From contig DATBLQ010000043.1 in assembly GCA_036555325.1 (NCBI GenBank), positions 62,001 through 126,000 on the forward strand: a stretch of DNA of 64,000 nucleotides, read 5' to 3'. The notes under the pieces were generated by a model. That model had not been told where the DNA came from. It saw nothing but the letters and a program-made list of their open reading frames with translations, and did not search any database. This DNA is from DATBLQ01 sp036555325. GTDB taxonomy: Bacteria; Pseudomonadota; Alphaproteobacteria; Rhizobiales; Aestuariivirgaceae. A program made the position numbers and the translations under genes. This document shows positions 18,084-27,408 of the stretch, piece by piece; the stretch's first letter is position 1, and each line of letters opens with the position of its first letter.

Positions 18084-18935
18084 TCAAGGATTGAAATATG
18101 GAACCTTCGCTGGATCCTTTCCCCAGACGGAAGCAAGATACTTATCGGCGAATTTCGACAGCGTGCCATCATCAATCATCGCCTGAATGATTGAGTCCAA
18201 GGCGGCTTTGTTGGAGGATTCTTTGGGATAGATGGCCCCGTAGGTTTCGCCTGTCTTGTATTGACCGACGACTTGCAGCTTGCCGCTCGATTTCAGCTCT
18301 TCGGCAAGCACGATCGAAGTGTCGGTCATGGCCACGTCGATCTGCCCGGCGGCAAGGGCGGTGAACATGTCGGCCTGTGAGGGATAGACCTGCACGTTCT
18401 TGAGTTTGAGGGTGTTCATGGCGAAAGCTCCTCCGGTGGTCGCTTCCTGCACTCCCACAGTCTTGTCCTTGATCGTTTTTTCATCCACGCCCCCGTCTCC
18501 CTTCGCCAGCACTCCGATATCGGAGGAGAAATATGGGATCGAGAAATCGACCACCTTTTTACGCTCATCCGTGATGGAAATCTGCGATAGCGCGAGATCG
18601 AAATCTTTCGATTGCCCGGTAACGAGTGGATCCCAGCCGACATTGACCACTTCGAGCTTGTCATAGCCCGCTCGCCAAGCCAGTTCAGCCGCCATGCAAT
18701 ATTCCATCCCGTCCTTTATTGTCTCCGGCGTGTCCCCGTTCCACCAGGTTGGCGCCGGCAGCGACACCGCAACTGTTATCTGTCCGGCTTTGAAGGGATT
18801 GGCGATCGGATTTGACCCCTTGGTACCCGACAACTCGCAATTGCCGATCATATCGGCCGCATGGGCGGAGACCGACATGATGACGCCGGCTATGGCGGCA
18901 ACCCCATAGTGTATGAATGCTGAACGCGTGAGCAC
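18084..18935 (-). CDS. Polar amino-acid ABC transporter substrate-binding protein
   Basis: A 283-aa periplasmic SBP_bac_3 protein with a signal peptide ending SVSAHAAD. It shows the usual family pattern: ELAWRAGYDKLEVVNVGWDP, then DLALSQISITDERKKVVDFS and a closing lobe near FADKYLASVWG. It is the first gene of the operon. The ligand is probably an amino acid or related polar compound, but specificity cannot be assigned from sequence alone. Confidence 0.9.
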   Translation of the reverse strand: MLTRSAFIHYGVAAIAGVIMSVSAHAADMIGNCELSGTKGSNPIANPFKAGQITVAVSLPAPTWWNGDTPETIKDGMEYCMAAELAWRAGYDKLEVVNVGWDPLVTGQSKDFDLALSQISITDERKKVVDFSIPYFSSDIGVLAKGDGGVDEKTIKDKTVGVQEATTGGAFAMNTLKLKNVQVYPSQADMFTALAAGQIDVAMTDTSIVLAEELKSSGKLQVVGQYKTGETYGAIYPKESSNKAALDSIIQAMIDDGTLSKFADKYLASVWGKDPAKVPYFNP

Positions 18936-19067
18936 TGAATCCTCCCCTGGCTGTATGCGCGCAAACCCTAAAATGGGTCATGCGCTCTGACTACAGCACT
19001 TGCCGCCTTACCCGGCAAGGGTGGCGTCTTCTCCTTCCGCTGGAGACGAACGTGCTTCCTTCGAGAC

Positions 19068-19958
19068 TTAGCTGAGCGCGCTCTTCAGGAACTCAACTGT
19101 GCGGGACCATGCGAGATCCGCAGCCTCCTTGTTGTAGCGCGCTTGCGAGGTATCGTTGTTGAAGGCGTGATTGGCACCTTCATACATGTGGATCTCGTGC
19201 ACCACCTTGCCATCTTCCAGGGCCTTCTTATAGGCGGGAATGCCTTCATTGATGCGGTCATCGAGCCCGGCATAATGCAAGAGCATCTTCGCCTTTATCT
19301 TGGCGACATCGGCAGCGTCCGGAACGCGTCCGTAATAGGCAACCCCGGCCGCGAGATCGGGCGCATGCACCGCCAATTGATTGACCATGCCGCCTCCCCA
19401 GCAAAAACCGATCGCACCGACTTTGCCATTCGAGGCCTCATGCTGCTTGAGAAATTCAACCGTCGCCACCGCGTTAGCGACCGTCTGTGCCGGATCGAGC
19501 TTGCCGATCATCTCCCGCGCCTGATCTTCATCGGCAGGCGTGCCGCCCGCGGGCGCGAGGAAATCGGGACCGAGCGCCAGAAAACCGTCCAGCGCAATGC
19601 GGCGGGTGACGTCCTTGATGTGCGGATTGAGACCGCGATTTTCATGAATGACGATCACCGCCGGAAGCTTCCCCGTCGCGTCGGCTGGCCGGGCCAAGTA
19701 GCCTTTCATTTCGCCCGACGCACCCGGATAGGTGAGGTCTTCGGTCTTGAGGCGCGCATCGTCCTCCGCAACGATCGCTGCACGTGCCTGATTAGCCTCC
19801 AGCAACGGCACAACCGCGGCAGCGGCGGCAGTACTGCCCGTGATACGGACGAGCTTGTTCATGAAATCGCGGCGATCCAGGCTCAAATGGGTATATTCAT
19901 CATAGAGCCGGATCATCTCTTGAGTGATTGTTGCGGTTTGTTTCTCAGCTTGGTTCAT
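19068..19958 (-). CDS. Dienelactone hydrolase family protein with Tat-like signal
   Basis: A 296-aa alpha/beta hydrolase. The nucleophile elbow is GFCWGGG, with Cys in place of Ser as in dienelactone hydrolases; the later segments HYAGLDDRI and EGANHAFN supply the Asp and His. Residues 28-63 contain RRDFMNKL followed by an Ala-rich hydrophobic run, resembling a twin-arginine signal after a 28-residue leader. It could be exported. The substrate is unknown, and no aromatic-degradation genes lie nearby. Confidence 0.85.
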   Translation of the reverse strand: MNQAEKQTATITQEMIRLYDEYTHLSLDRRDFMNKLVRITGSTAAAAAVVPLLEANQARAAIVAEDDARLKTEDLTYPGASGEMKGYLARPADATGKLPAVIVIHENRGLNPHIKDVTRRIALDGFLALGPDFLAPAGGTPADEDQAREMIGKLDPAQTVANAVATVEFLKQHEASNGKVGAIGFCWGGGMVNQLAVHAPDLAAGVAYYGRVPDAADVAKIKAKMLLHYAGLDDRINEGIPAYKKALEDGKVVHEIHMYEGANHAFNNDTSQARYNKEAADLAWSRTVEFLKSALS

Positions 19959-20070
19959 GCTCGTCCTGTCCTTCGTAGCCTAAAGGGTGAACATTCCATC
20001 CAAATATGACCTGAATTCGTCAGTCGACTTGCCCAATGACACAAATGCGTCAACAGGCTATGCAGCCGCC

Positions 20071-21945
20071 ATGCTGCACGTGAACGAGTTGACCTATCGC
20101 ATCAACGGTCGAGTCATCCTTGATGGCGCAACCATCGCGTTGCCATCGGGGCACAAGGTCGGGCTCGTTGGGCGCAACGGTTCCGGCAAGACTACGCTGC
20201 TCAAGCTCATTCTTGGCGAGCTTGCACCGGAAACGGGTTCGGTTTCGCTGCCTCGCCGCGCACGGGTCGGCACCGTGGAGCAGGAAGCCCCATCCGGCGA
20301 AGACTCGCTGCTGGAAACTGTTCTTGCTGCCGACAAGGAGCGGCACGCCCTCCTGCTTCGGGCGGCCACTGCGGCCGATCCTCATGCGATTGCCGAAATA
20401 CAGACGCGGCTGGCCGACATTGAAGCCCATTCGGCTCCGGCGCGCGCAGCGACGATTCTCTCAGGCCTGGGGTTCGACAACGATCAGCAACAAGCGGCTT
20501 GCTCGGAACTTTCGGGCGGTTGGCGAATGCGTGTGGCGCTGGCGGCGGCGCTCTTTGCCGGTCCCGACCTTCTCCTGCTCGATGAACCCACCAACTATCT
20601 CGATCTCGAAGGCACAATATGGCTAAAGAGTTTCATTCGTGGCTACCGTCACACGGTGGTGATTGTCAGCCACGACCGAGATTTGCTCAACGATGCAGTG
20701 CACTCCATTCTGCATCTCGATCAGGGAAAACTCTCACTCTATCAGGGCAATTACGACAGCTTCGAACGCCAGCGCCGAGAGAAACAGGCACTTGAGCTCA
20801 GTTTGCGGAAGAAGCAGGAAGAAACCCGCCGTCACATGATGCGTTTCGTCGATCGGTTTCGCTATAAGGCGTCCAAGGCGCGTCAGGCGCAAAGCCGCCT
20901 CAAAGCCATCGAGAAACTTGCGCCTATCGCAGCCATGATCGATCAGCGGGTGGCGCCGTTCATTTTTCCTACGCCCAAGAAAACGTTGAATCCACCACTC
21001 ATCCGGTTTGAGAACGCTTCCGTCGGTTATCATGAGGATAAGCCGGTTCTATCCAATCTCAACCTTCGAATCGACGGTGACGATCGAATTGCGCTTTTGG
21101 GGCAGAACGGAAACGGCAAATCGACGCTGGCGAAGCTTGTGTGCGGAAAACTCCCTGTGACAAAAGGCGTCAAATGGCATCACAAGCAGTTGCAAGTCGG
21201 CTATTTCGCCCAGCACCAGCTGGATGAGCTCGATGAAGAATTCACTCCTCACGATTATTTCCGCCATCTGATGCCTGAAAGCAGGGAGTCGCAAAGACGA
21301 GCAAGGCTTGGCGTTTACGGCTTCGGCGCCAGCACCGCCGACACGCGCTGTTCGGACCTTTCCGGTGGCGAAAAGGCAAGGCTGCTTTTCGCGCTGGCCT
21401 CCATTCACGCACCTCACATCCTGGTGCTTGACGAGCCGACGAACCACCTGGATGTCGACTCGCGCGAAGCCCTCATTCACGCGATCAACGACTATGAGGG
21501 GAGCGTCATTCTCATCAGCCACGACCGCCACCTGATCGAAACGAGCGTCGATCGGCTTTGGCTCGTGGCAAACGGAAAAGTGGAACCTTTCGAGGGCGAT
21601 ATCGCTGACTACGCAGTCTATGTGCTCGACCAGGCAAAGGCGGAACGGCGAAACAAGGCCAATCCTGCCTCCTCTCGAGGAGGTACGAGGCGCTTGCAAG
21701 TGCAGCCGCGCGCCAATCCCGTGACAGTCCGCCGGAGGATCAGTGAAGCCGATGCCGCCATTCGGAAACTCAATGAAAAGATCGGCGTTCTCGACCGTGC
21801 GCTGGCAGATCAGCACCTTTACTCCGCCGACCCCCTAAAAGCGCAAGCCTTCTTGCGACTCCGCACCGAGCTGCAGAACGATCTGGAGACCGCCGAAATG
21901 AGGTGGCTTGAGGCGCACGGCGAGCTTGATGATAGCCAGAATTGA
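20071..21945 (+). CDS. ABC-F family ATP-binding protein
   Basis: A 624-aa protein with two ATPase domains and no membrane segments, typical of ABC-F translation factors (Uup/YheS/EttA type). Domain 1 has GRNGSGKTT and LSGGWRMRVALAAALF; domain 2 has GQNGNGKST and LSGGEKARLLFALA. The inter-domain linker is rich in Arg/Lys/Gln (around residues 230-290), and a coiled-coil C-terminal tail follows. The start at ATG 20071 (MLHVNELTYRINGRVIL) is chosen over an upstream frame extension at 19987 that lacks family similarity. Confidence 0.9.
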   Translation: MLHVNELTYRINGRVILDGATIALPSGHKVGLVGRNGSGKTTLLKLILGELAPETGSVSLPRRARVGTVEQEAPSGEDSLLETVLAADKERHALLLRAATAADPHAIAEIQTRLADIEAHSAPARAATILSGLGFDNDQQQAACSELSGGWRMRVALAAALFAGPDLLLLDEPTNYLDLEGTIWLKSFIRGYRHTVVIVSHDRDLLNDAVHSILHLDQGKLSLYQGNYDSFERQRREKQALELSLRKKQEETRRHMMRFVDRFRYKASKARQAQSRLKAIEKLAPIAAMIDQRVAPFIFPTPKKTLNPPLIRFENASVGYHEDKPVLSNLNLRIDGDDRIALLGQNGNGKSTLAKLVCGKLPVTKGVKWHHKQLQVGYFAQHQLDELDEEFTPHDYFRHLMPESRESQRRARLGVYGFGASTADTRCSDLSGGEKARLLFALASIHAPHILVLDEPTNHLDVDSREALIHAINDYEGSVILISHDRHLIETSVDRLWLVANGKVEPFEGDIADYAVYVLDQAKAERRNKANPASSRGGTRRLQVQPRANPVTVRRRISEADAAIRKLNEKIGVLDRALADQHLYSADPLKAQAFLRLRTELQNDLETAEMRWLEAHGELDDSQN

Positions 21946-21962
21946 GTCCCGCATGACAAACG

Positions 21963-22001
21963 GAACCGTCATGCGCGGGCTTGAGCCGCGCATCACGGTT
22001 C
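21963..22001. repeat. REP-like palindrome between convergent genes (possible bidirectional terminator)
   Basis: A 16-bp stem with one mismatch: left arm GAACCGTCATGCGCGG (21963-21978), loop GCTTGAG, right arm CCGCGCATCACGGTTC (21986-22001). It resembles the short dispersed palindromes with a GGGCTTGA-type centre common in Hyphomicrobiales intergenic DNA. It lies between the stops of the ABC-F gene and the convergent cyclase gene, so it may stop transcription from both sides. Confidence 0.6.
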
Positions 22002-22021
22002 AGAGAGCTTGAGAACCTCCC

Positions 22022-22828
22022 TCAGATCAGCGCGATGACCCGCGTCGGTCCTCCCGTCGCGCCTTCGATTTTCGCTACCGCGACAACGACGGTCGCACCC
22101 TTCTCCGGCACCTGGCCGAGATTGGCGACCGCTTCGATACCCCAGCGGCCGCTTGGAAGAAACGTGACATGGACCTTGAAGTCCTTTGATTGTCCGTGAT
22201 CGAGCGAGAGGGTATCAACAGCGATACCGGCAACGTTCCGGCTCATCAGCAGGTCCACTGTGTCAGGGTGGAAGCCGGGGAAATGCATGTCGTTGCGGAA
22301 CTTTTCCGTTTTCACATGCTGGTCCCAACCGGAATTCATGGCAACACAAGCGCGCTCCGGCAGCGGACCGTTCTTGCTCTCCCAGGCCTTGATGTCATCG
22401 GCCGTGAGCTGGGTATCGGGATCGCTCGCCGCGCGCTCGGCAATGTTGATGACCACCAGCGGAACGACCAGCGATTCCACCGGAATCCGGTCTGCGCTTT
22501 CCTTGTCGTTGCTGAAGTGAAACGGAGCATCCATGTGGGTCCCGGTATGCTCGACGATATGCCATTTTCTGTTGTTGAACCCGTCTTTCTGCAGAGTGGT
22601 GAGAGTGTCAATTTCAAGCTGCTGCTTGTTAAAGAAGGTTGGAAATTCCGGCCAGGTCGTATGCGTGAGATCAAGCGCCTTGCTGAATTTCATTTCCTGA
22701 GCGAAGGCGTTTTTGACAGGCGCCAGCGACGCCACTCCCGCCGCGGCAAGGCCAGCGGCCGACTGCAAGAAAAATCCACGCCTGCTCAAGGCGCGGCGAA
22801 CTGCTTCATGACAGCCTGGTACGCACAT
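22022..22828 (-). CDS. Cyclase family protein (kynurenine formamidase-like), Tat-exported
   Basis: A 268-aa metal-dependent hydrolase of the cyclase/formamidase family. The signature VEHTGTHMDAPFHF contains the H.GTH.D metal-binding residues. The N-terminus has RRALSRRGFFLQSAAGLAAA, a twin-arginine signal ending near NAFAQ, so it should act in the periplasm, unlike cytoplasmic KynB. The substrate may be an N-formyl or cyclic amide compound; no kynurenine genes are adjacent. Confidence 0.86.
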   Translation of the reverse strand: MCVPGCHEAVRRALSRRGFFLQSAAGLAAAGVASLAPVKNAFAQEMKFSKALDLTHTTWPEFPTFFNKQQLEIDTLTTLQKDGFNNRKWHIVEHTGTHMDAPFHFSNDKESADRIPVESLVVPLVVINIAERAASDPDTQLTADDIKAWESKNGPLPERACVAMNSGWDQHVKTEKFRNDMHFPGFHPDTVDLLMSRNVAGIAVDTLSLDHGQSKDFKVHVTFLPSGRWGIEAVANLGQVPEKGATVVVAVAKIEGATGGPTRVIALI

Positions 22829-22895
22829 GATGCATTCTCCCGTTCCTGTTGGTGAAGGATCAGCTTACCACTCGAGCAACGCCTTGCAATCGTCT

Positions 22896-23345
22896 CTAGC
22901 CCTGCTTCTGCCAGCGGCCTTGTGAATCTTCCCGCCAATAGGTCACGATATGGCCGACCGCTTGAGATGCCGTCCATGCGCCGCGCGCCTCCTCCACCGC
23001 CTCTGCGTCCTTGCCGTCGATCAGGAATACGACCCGGTCGAAGGCTCCTAGATCGGGGGCTTTTGCACGATCGACGAGGAAACACACATTGGCGCGGTTC
23101 GGATTTTCCGGTTTGTCGGTAATCCAGATGGGCTGCAGATCGGCATTCCCGTCACTCGCCGTGCCGTGCGGCAAAAACGATTCCTCACCCGTCACCCACA
23201 AGGCGGCGGAAATCGCCTCAACGCGCTCCTCGCTGCCCGCGTGGATAACGGCCCGCCAGCCGCGCTCGAGTGTTTTGGAAATAAGCTGGGGCAAGACCCT
23301 GGTGAGAGGCTGTTGCTCGAGGTGGTAGAAGAGGATTTCCGTCAT
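22896..23345 (-). CDS. holC: DNA polymerase III chi subunit
   Basis: A 149-aa HolC protein, part of the clamp loader's chi-psi pair that contacts SSB. It begins MTEILFYHLEQQPLTRVLPQ and contains HAGSEERVEAISAALWVTGE, then FLPHGTASDGNADLQPIWIT, the family pattern. It follows pepA by 4 bp on the same strand, the conserved arrangement in alphaproteobacteria. Confidence 0.93.
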   Translation of the reverse strand: MTEILFYHLEQQPLTRVLPQLISKTLERGWRAVIHAGSEERVEAISAALWVTGEESFLPHGTASDGNADLQPIWITDKPENPNRANVCFLVDRAKAPDLGAFDRVVFLIDGKDAEAVEEARGAWTASQAVGHIVTYWREDSQGRWQKQG

Positions 23346-23349
23346 CGCC

Positions 23350-24837
23350 TCACGTCTCGTAGTGGTCGGCCACCAGCTTGTTCAAGAGCCGTACTCCCCA
23401 GCCCGAGCCCCAACTCTGGTTGATTGGCGTACGATTTGAGTCCATCGCCGTCCCTGCCACGTCGAGATGCGCCCAGGGCGTGTCGTTCACGAACCGCTGC
23501 AGGAACTGCGCAGCTGTAATCGCTCCGGCATTGCGGCCACCGATGTTCTTGACATCAGCGATATCTGAATCGATCAGTCGATCATATTCGGCGGCAAGCG
23601 GCATTCGCCACACTCTTTCCCCGGTGTCCACGCCGGCCTGACTGATCCGGCCGGCCAGCTCGTCATTGTTGGAGAACAGCCCGGCGTGCTCCTTGCCGAG
23701 CGCGATGAGGATCGCTCCGGTCAAGGTGGCGAGGTCGATGATGACCTTGGGTTTGAAACGTTTCTGGGCATACCAGAGAGCATCGGCGAGGATCAGCCGC
23801 CCCTCCGCGTCCGTATTGAGGACCGCTATGGTCTTGCCGGACATGGACCTCACAACATCGCCGGGACGCTGGGCAGCACCGCTCGGCATGTTCTCAACCA
23901 AGCCGATAATGCCGACCGCATTTACCTTTGCTTTTCGCGCCGCCAGCGCCCGCAACAATCCGCTTACGCAGGCCGCACCGCCCATGTCGCCCTTCATATC
24001 CTCCATGCCAGAAGCAGGCTTCATGGAAATTCCGCCCGTGTCGAAAGTAACGCCTTTGCCGACAAAGGCTATCGGCCGTTCGGAGCGGTTGCCCCCCATC
24101 CATTGCATGACGACAAGCCGGGGCTCGTTGGTCGATCCCTGGGCGACTCCCAGAAGCGCGCCCATCCCGAGCTTTTTCATGTCCTTGGGCCTCAACACAT
24201 CCACTTTGACGCCGAGCTTCGATACCTCCCCGACCCTTTTGGCGAATTCCGCGGGAGTGAGAACGTTGGCGGGCTCGTTCACGAGGTCACGCGCAAGATG
24301 CACGCCTTCCGCCACCGCCTCGAACTTATGGTAGAGACGCTGCGCCGATGCTGTATCAGAGGTGAGCACCGTAGCGGCCTTGACCGCCGTCTTGTCGTCC
24401 GACTTGGGCGACTTGTACCTGCTGAATTGATATTGCCTCAGCCTCATGCCGGCAGCGACCAGGGCCGCAGCTTCCCCGTCCGAGATTGCATTCAATCCCG
24501 AAAAATCCGCAAGTATGACTGCGTCCGTGATTTTTCCCGACTGCAGGGCCCCGCAGACGGTGCCACCGACATACTCGAGATCTCGCGGCTGAAGTTTCGC
24601 CGGGTCCCCTAGTCCTGCAACGACCATCCTTCGCAATTGCCCGTTCGACGGGACCAGCAAATCCATCGTCTGCTCTCGGTTTGCCTCGAATTTCGCCGCC
24701 TTGATGGCGTTGGCGACGTAACCGTCGGATTTTTCGTTCACTTTGGCGGCCAGACCTGAGAGTTTTCCCCCCGTGGCGGCAAAGAGAACGAGCGGGCCCG
24801 ACCTGGGCAAGGAAACCGGCGAGAACTTGATTTTCAT
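23350..24837 (-). CDS. pepA: Leucyl aminopeptidase (M17)
   Basis: A 495-aa dinuclear-metal cytosolic aminopeptidase, hexameric in the family; some homologues also bind DNA. FVGKGVTFDTGGISMKPA provides the catalytic Lys and metal ligands, and NTDAEGRLILADAL is the family signature. The start at ATG 24837 (MKIKFSPVSLPRSGPLVLF) is chosen over a longer frame beginning at 24960. It is divergent from lptD; lptF and lptG, which usually lie between them in related genomes, are not here. Confidence 0.95.
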   Translation of the reverse strand: MKIKFSPVSLPRSGPLVLFAATGGKLSGLAAKVNEKSDGYVANAIKAAKFEANREQTMDLLVPSNGQLRRMVVAGLGDPAKLQPRDLEYVGGTVCGALQSGKITDAVILADFSGLNAISDGEAAALVAAGMRLRQYQFSRYKSPKSDDKTAVKAATVLTSDTASAQRLYHKFEAVAEGVHLARDLVNEPANVLTPAEFAKRVGEVSKLGVKVDVLRPKDMKKLGMGALLGVAQGSTNEPRLVVMQWMGGNRSERPIAFVGKGVTFDTGGISMKPASGMEDMKGDMGGAACVSGLLRALAARKAKVNAVGIIGLVENMPSGAAQRPGDVVRSMSGKTIAVLNTDAEGRLILADALWYAQKRFKPKVIIDLATLTGAILIALGKEHAGLFSNNDELAGRISQAGVDTGERVWRMPLAAEYDRLIDSDIADVKNIGGRNAGAITAAQFLQRFVNDTPWAHLDVAGTAMDSNRTPINQSWGSGWGVRLLNKLVADHYET

Positions 24838-25077
24838 GAGCAATCCGATGCTGTGAGGAAGCGCCGATTTACCCGCTTTGTGACAAAACCGCAACGAGGC
24901 CTCGCGAATCGCCCATCTCGGGTTCATTATGCGCTGCTCGGGCCGGTAACATTTTGACAAGTCGTCATTTTTGTCCTTCCGTTTGGCCCAATCAGCGAGT
25001 AAAAAAGTGTAATCTGGTGTGAACGCCCGGTGGCAGTCGGGGTGGATGCGGCCGCCAGGCCGTTAGGAGGCGGGAGC

Positions 25078-27378
25078 TTGCGGCTATTGAGACCAGTGCG
25101 CCGAGCCCTGCGAGGGGAGATTTGCCTTCCCGCGCAACCTTTGCGTATTGCGCTCCTTGCCCCTCTCTTTCTTGTCGGTGCGATGCTGGTGTGTGCGCCG
25201 ATAGCTCGCGCCATCACGCTCCCTGCGCCCGATATCGACCTCGAAGTACCGAAATTCGACATCCGCAAACCACCTCCCGGGACCCGGGTGCACGTGGACG
25301 CCGATGTCCTGAGATTCAATTCACGCACCAAGGTTGCCACGGCGGAGGGTCGTGTCGTCATCACCTACGGCCCCTACGTTCTCGTCGCCACCCATGTTTC
25401 CTACGATCAGGACGACGACATATTGCGCGCCTCAGGCAGCATTCGTATGCGCGAACCCGGCGGAAACATCCTCGAGGCTGATCTTCTCGTGCTGCAAAAC
25501 AAATTCCGCGATGGCTTTGCGGAACACTTGCGGCTTCTGTTGGTCAATGACGCAACCGTAACTGCCGACTATGCCCGGCGACAGGATGGTGTCATCACCG
25601 TTTTCGAGAGGGCAGCCTACACCCGCTGCAAGACTTGCGTGCTGGCTGATGGCACGCCGCTTTGGCAAATTAAGTCCCGCGTTGCCACCCATGACAAGCT
25701 CAAGCATGAGGTACGCCACGAGGACATGACCTTCGAGTTTGCCGGCGTTCCCGTTTTCTGGTTGCCCAAGTTTTCTCACACCGATGGTACGATCGAGCGC
25801 AAGTCAGGCTTCCTAACCCCAAGCTTCTCGGTTTCCGAAGATATCGGCCTCGGAGTCACGGTCCCCTACTACTGGGCGCTGGCGCCCAACTACGATCTTA
25901 CCCTTCTGCCATTGATTACGACTGACCAGGGCGTGATGCCGAGAGCCCTATGGCGGCATCGCACCCAAACAGGCGAATATTTCATCGACGGCGCCGGCAT
26001 ATATCAGCTCAATCCGGACATTCCAGAGCCCGGGGACCGGCGCTTCCGTGGTTCTGTCCACACCGCTGGCAAGTTCGACATAAACCGGAACTGGACATGG
26101 GGCTGGGACGCCACCGCAATGTCCGACGATACCTTCATGCGTCGCTACAACGTCGATTCGCGCCGCGAAATTGTGAGCGAGGCCTTTATTACCGGCATCG
26201 ATGACCGCAATTTCTTCAGAGCGAGAGCGATGCACTTCCGCAATCTTATCATCGAGAACAGCGATACCAGTCCGATCGCTGTTCCCTTCGTCGAACACGA
26301 CTACACCTTCGATACGCCCGTGCTCGGTGGCGAGTTTGGCATCAAATCGTCGGTTTACAATCTTTACCGCGATGACAACGAAAATCCCTATCCCGGCGTA
26401 TTTCATGCAGAACAGCAGACCCGGGCCACGACCACCATGCATTGGCAGCGGCAGTTCATTTCCAACTCGGGTGCGCTGCTCACTCCCTTCACTCGTCTGC
26501 GGGCCGATATCTATCACAACGAGGCCCTGCCCGATCCCGACTTCCCTGGAATGGTGTTGCCGGAGGAAACCACCTCACGCCTCCTGCCCTCGGCGGGTCT
26601 CGATCTCCGTTGGCCCTTCGTTCGCGGCGGCGGCTACGGGCAGCATGTGCTGACCCCGGTGGCGCAATTCATAACCGCCAGCAATGAGACCCATGAGGAG
26701 GAGATCGGCAACGAGGATGCCATAGACCTGAATTTCGACACGACCAATCTGTTCCTGCACCAGAAGTTTTCCGGCGAAGATCGCTACGAAGGGGGCACGC
26801 GCGTCAACGCCGGCGTGTTGTATAGCTATCTCATGGAGAACGGTGGCTTCCTGCGCGCCAGTGTCGGTGAATCATTTCATGTCGCCGGCGAGAACAGCTT
26901 CGATGTCGGCTCTGGGCTTGAGGATGTCGAATCCGACCTCGTGGCCGCAGTCGCCTATCAGCCGTGGGACCACGTGCGCCTGACTTATCAGGGACGCTTC
27001 GATCAGAAGGACCTGGACCCCAAGGTCCAGGATGCAGGAATAAATCTGGATTTTGCGCGCTGGTCGCTCAGCGGCGGTGTGAGCGACATCGAAGCGGCGC
27101 CCGCCTATGGCCGGCCCACCGATGAATTGCAGGCATGGGCCTATGCAACATTGCAGCTTACCGGCGGCTGGAGCCTGTTTGGGGGCCTTCGCCATGATTT
27201 CGAGAACGGCAGCTCCAAAAATGAGACCATTGGTTTGAGTTTCGATTGCGACTGTTTCAATTTCAGAATTGCCTACGTAACCGACGAAGATGAGAAAGAG
27301 GGCGACCTCGATAAGAGTCATTCCGTTTTGCTTTCGGTCAAATTCAAGACCCTGGGCGGGGTCGATGCCGGCAACTAG
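25078..27378 (+). CDS. lptD: LPS assembly protein LptD
   Basis: A 766-aa outer-membrane barrel that inserts lipopolysaccharide in the outer leaflet. A signal peptide (LAPLFLVGAMLVCAPIARA) is followed by an OstA beta-jellyroll domain (VHVDADVLRFNSRTKVATAE...) and then the LptD barrel with ERKSGFLTPSFS. A Cys pair is visible in YTRCKTCVLADG. The TTG at 25078 is preferred because TAGGAGG lies 7 bases before it; an alternative GTG at 25030 adds 16 residues. Downstream surA, pdxA and rsmA are tightly spaced, so they probably form one operon. Confidence 0.93.
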   Translation: MRLLRPVRRALRGEICLPAQPLRIALLAPLFLVGAMLVCAPIARAITLPAPDIDLEVPKFDIRKPPPGTRVHVDADVLRFNSRTKVATAEGRVVITYGPYVLVATHVSYDQDDDILRASGSIRMREPGGNILEADLLVLQNKFRDGFAEHLRLLLVNDATVTADYARRQDGVITVFERAAYTRCKTCVLADGTPLWQIKSRVATHDKLKHEVRHEDMTFEFAGVPVFWLPKFSHTDGTIERKSGFLTPSFSVSEDIGLGVTVPYYWALAPNYDLTLLPLITTDQGVMPRALWRHRTQTGEYFIDGAGIYQLNPDIPEPGDRRFRGSVHTAGKFDINRNWTWGWDATAMSDDTFMRRYNVDSRREIVSEAFITGIDDRNFFRARAMHFRNLIIENSDTSPIAVPFVEHDYTFDTPVLGGEFGIKSSVYNLYRDDNENPYPGVFHAEQQTRATTTMHWQRQFISNSGALLTPFTRLRADIYHNEALPDPDFPGMVLPEETTSRLLPSAGLDLRWPFVRGGGYGQHVLTPVAQFITASNETHEEEIGNEDAIDLNFDTTNLFLHQKFSGEDRYEGGTRVNAGVLYSYLMENGGFLRASVGESFHVAGENSFDVGSGLEDVESDLVAAVAYQPWDHVRLTYQGRFDQKDLDPKVQDAGINLDFARWSLSGGVSDIEAAPAYGRPTDELQAWAYATLQLTGGWSLFGGLRHDFENGSSKNETIGLSFDCDCFNFRIAYVTDEDEKEGDLDKSHSVLLSVKFKTLGGVDAGN

Positions 27379-27408
27379 TCGCCACAATCTTGTGCAATTG
27401 CCACACTC

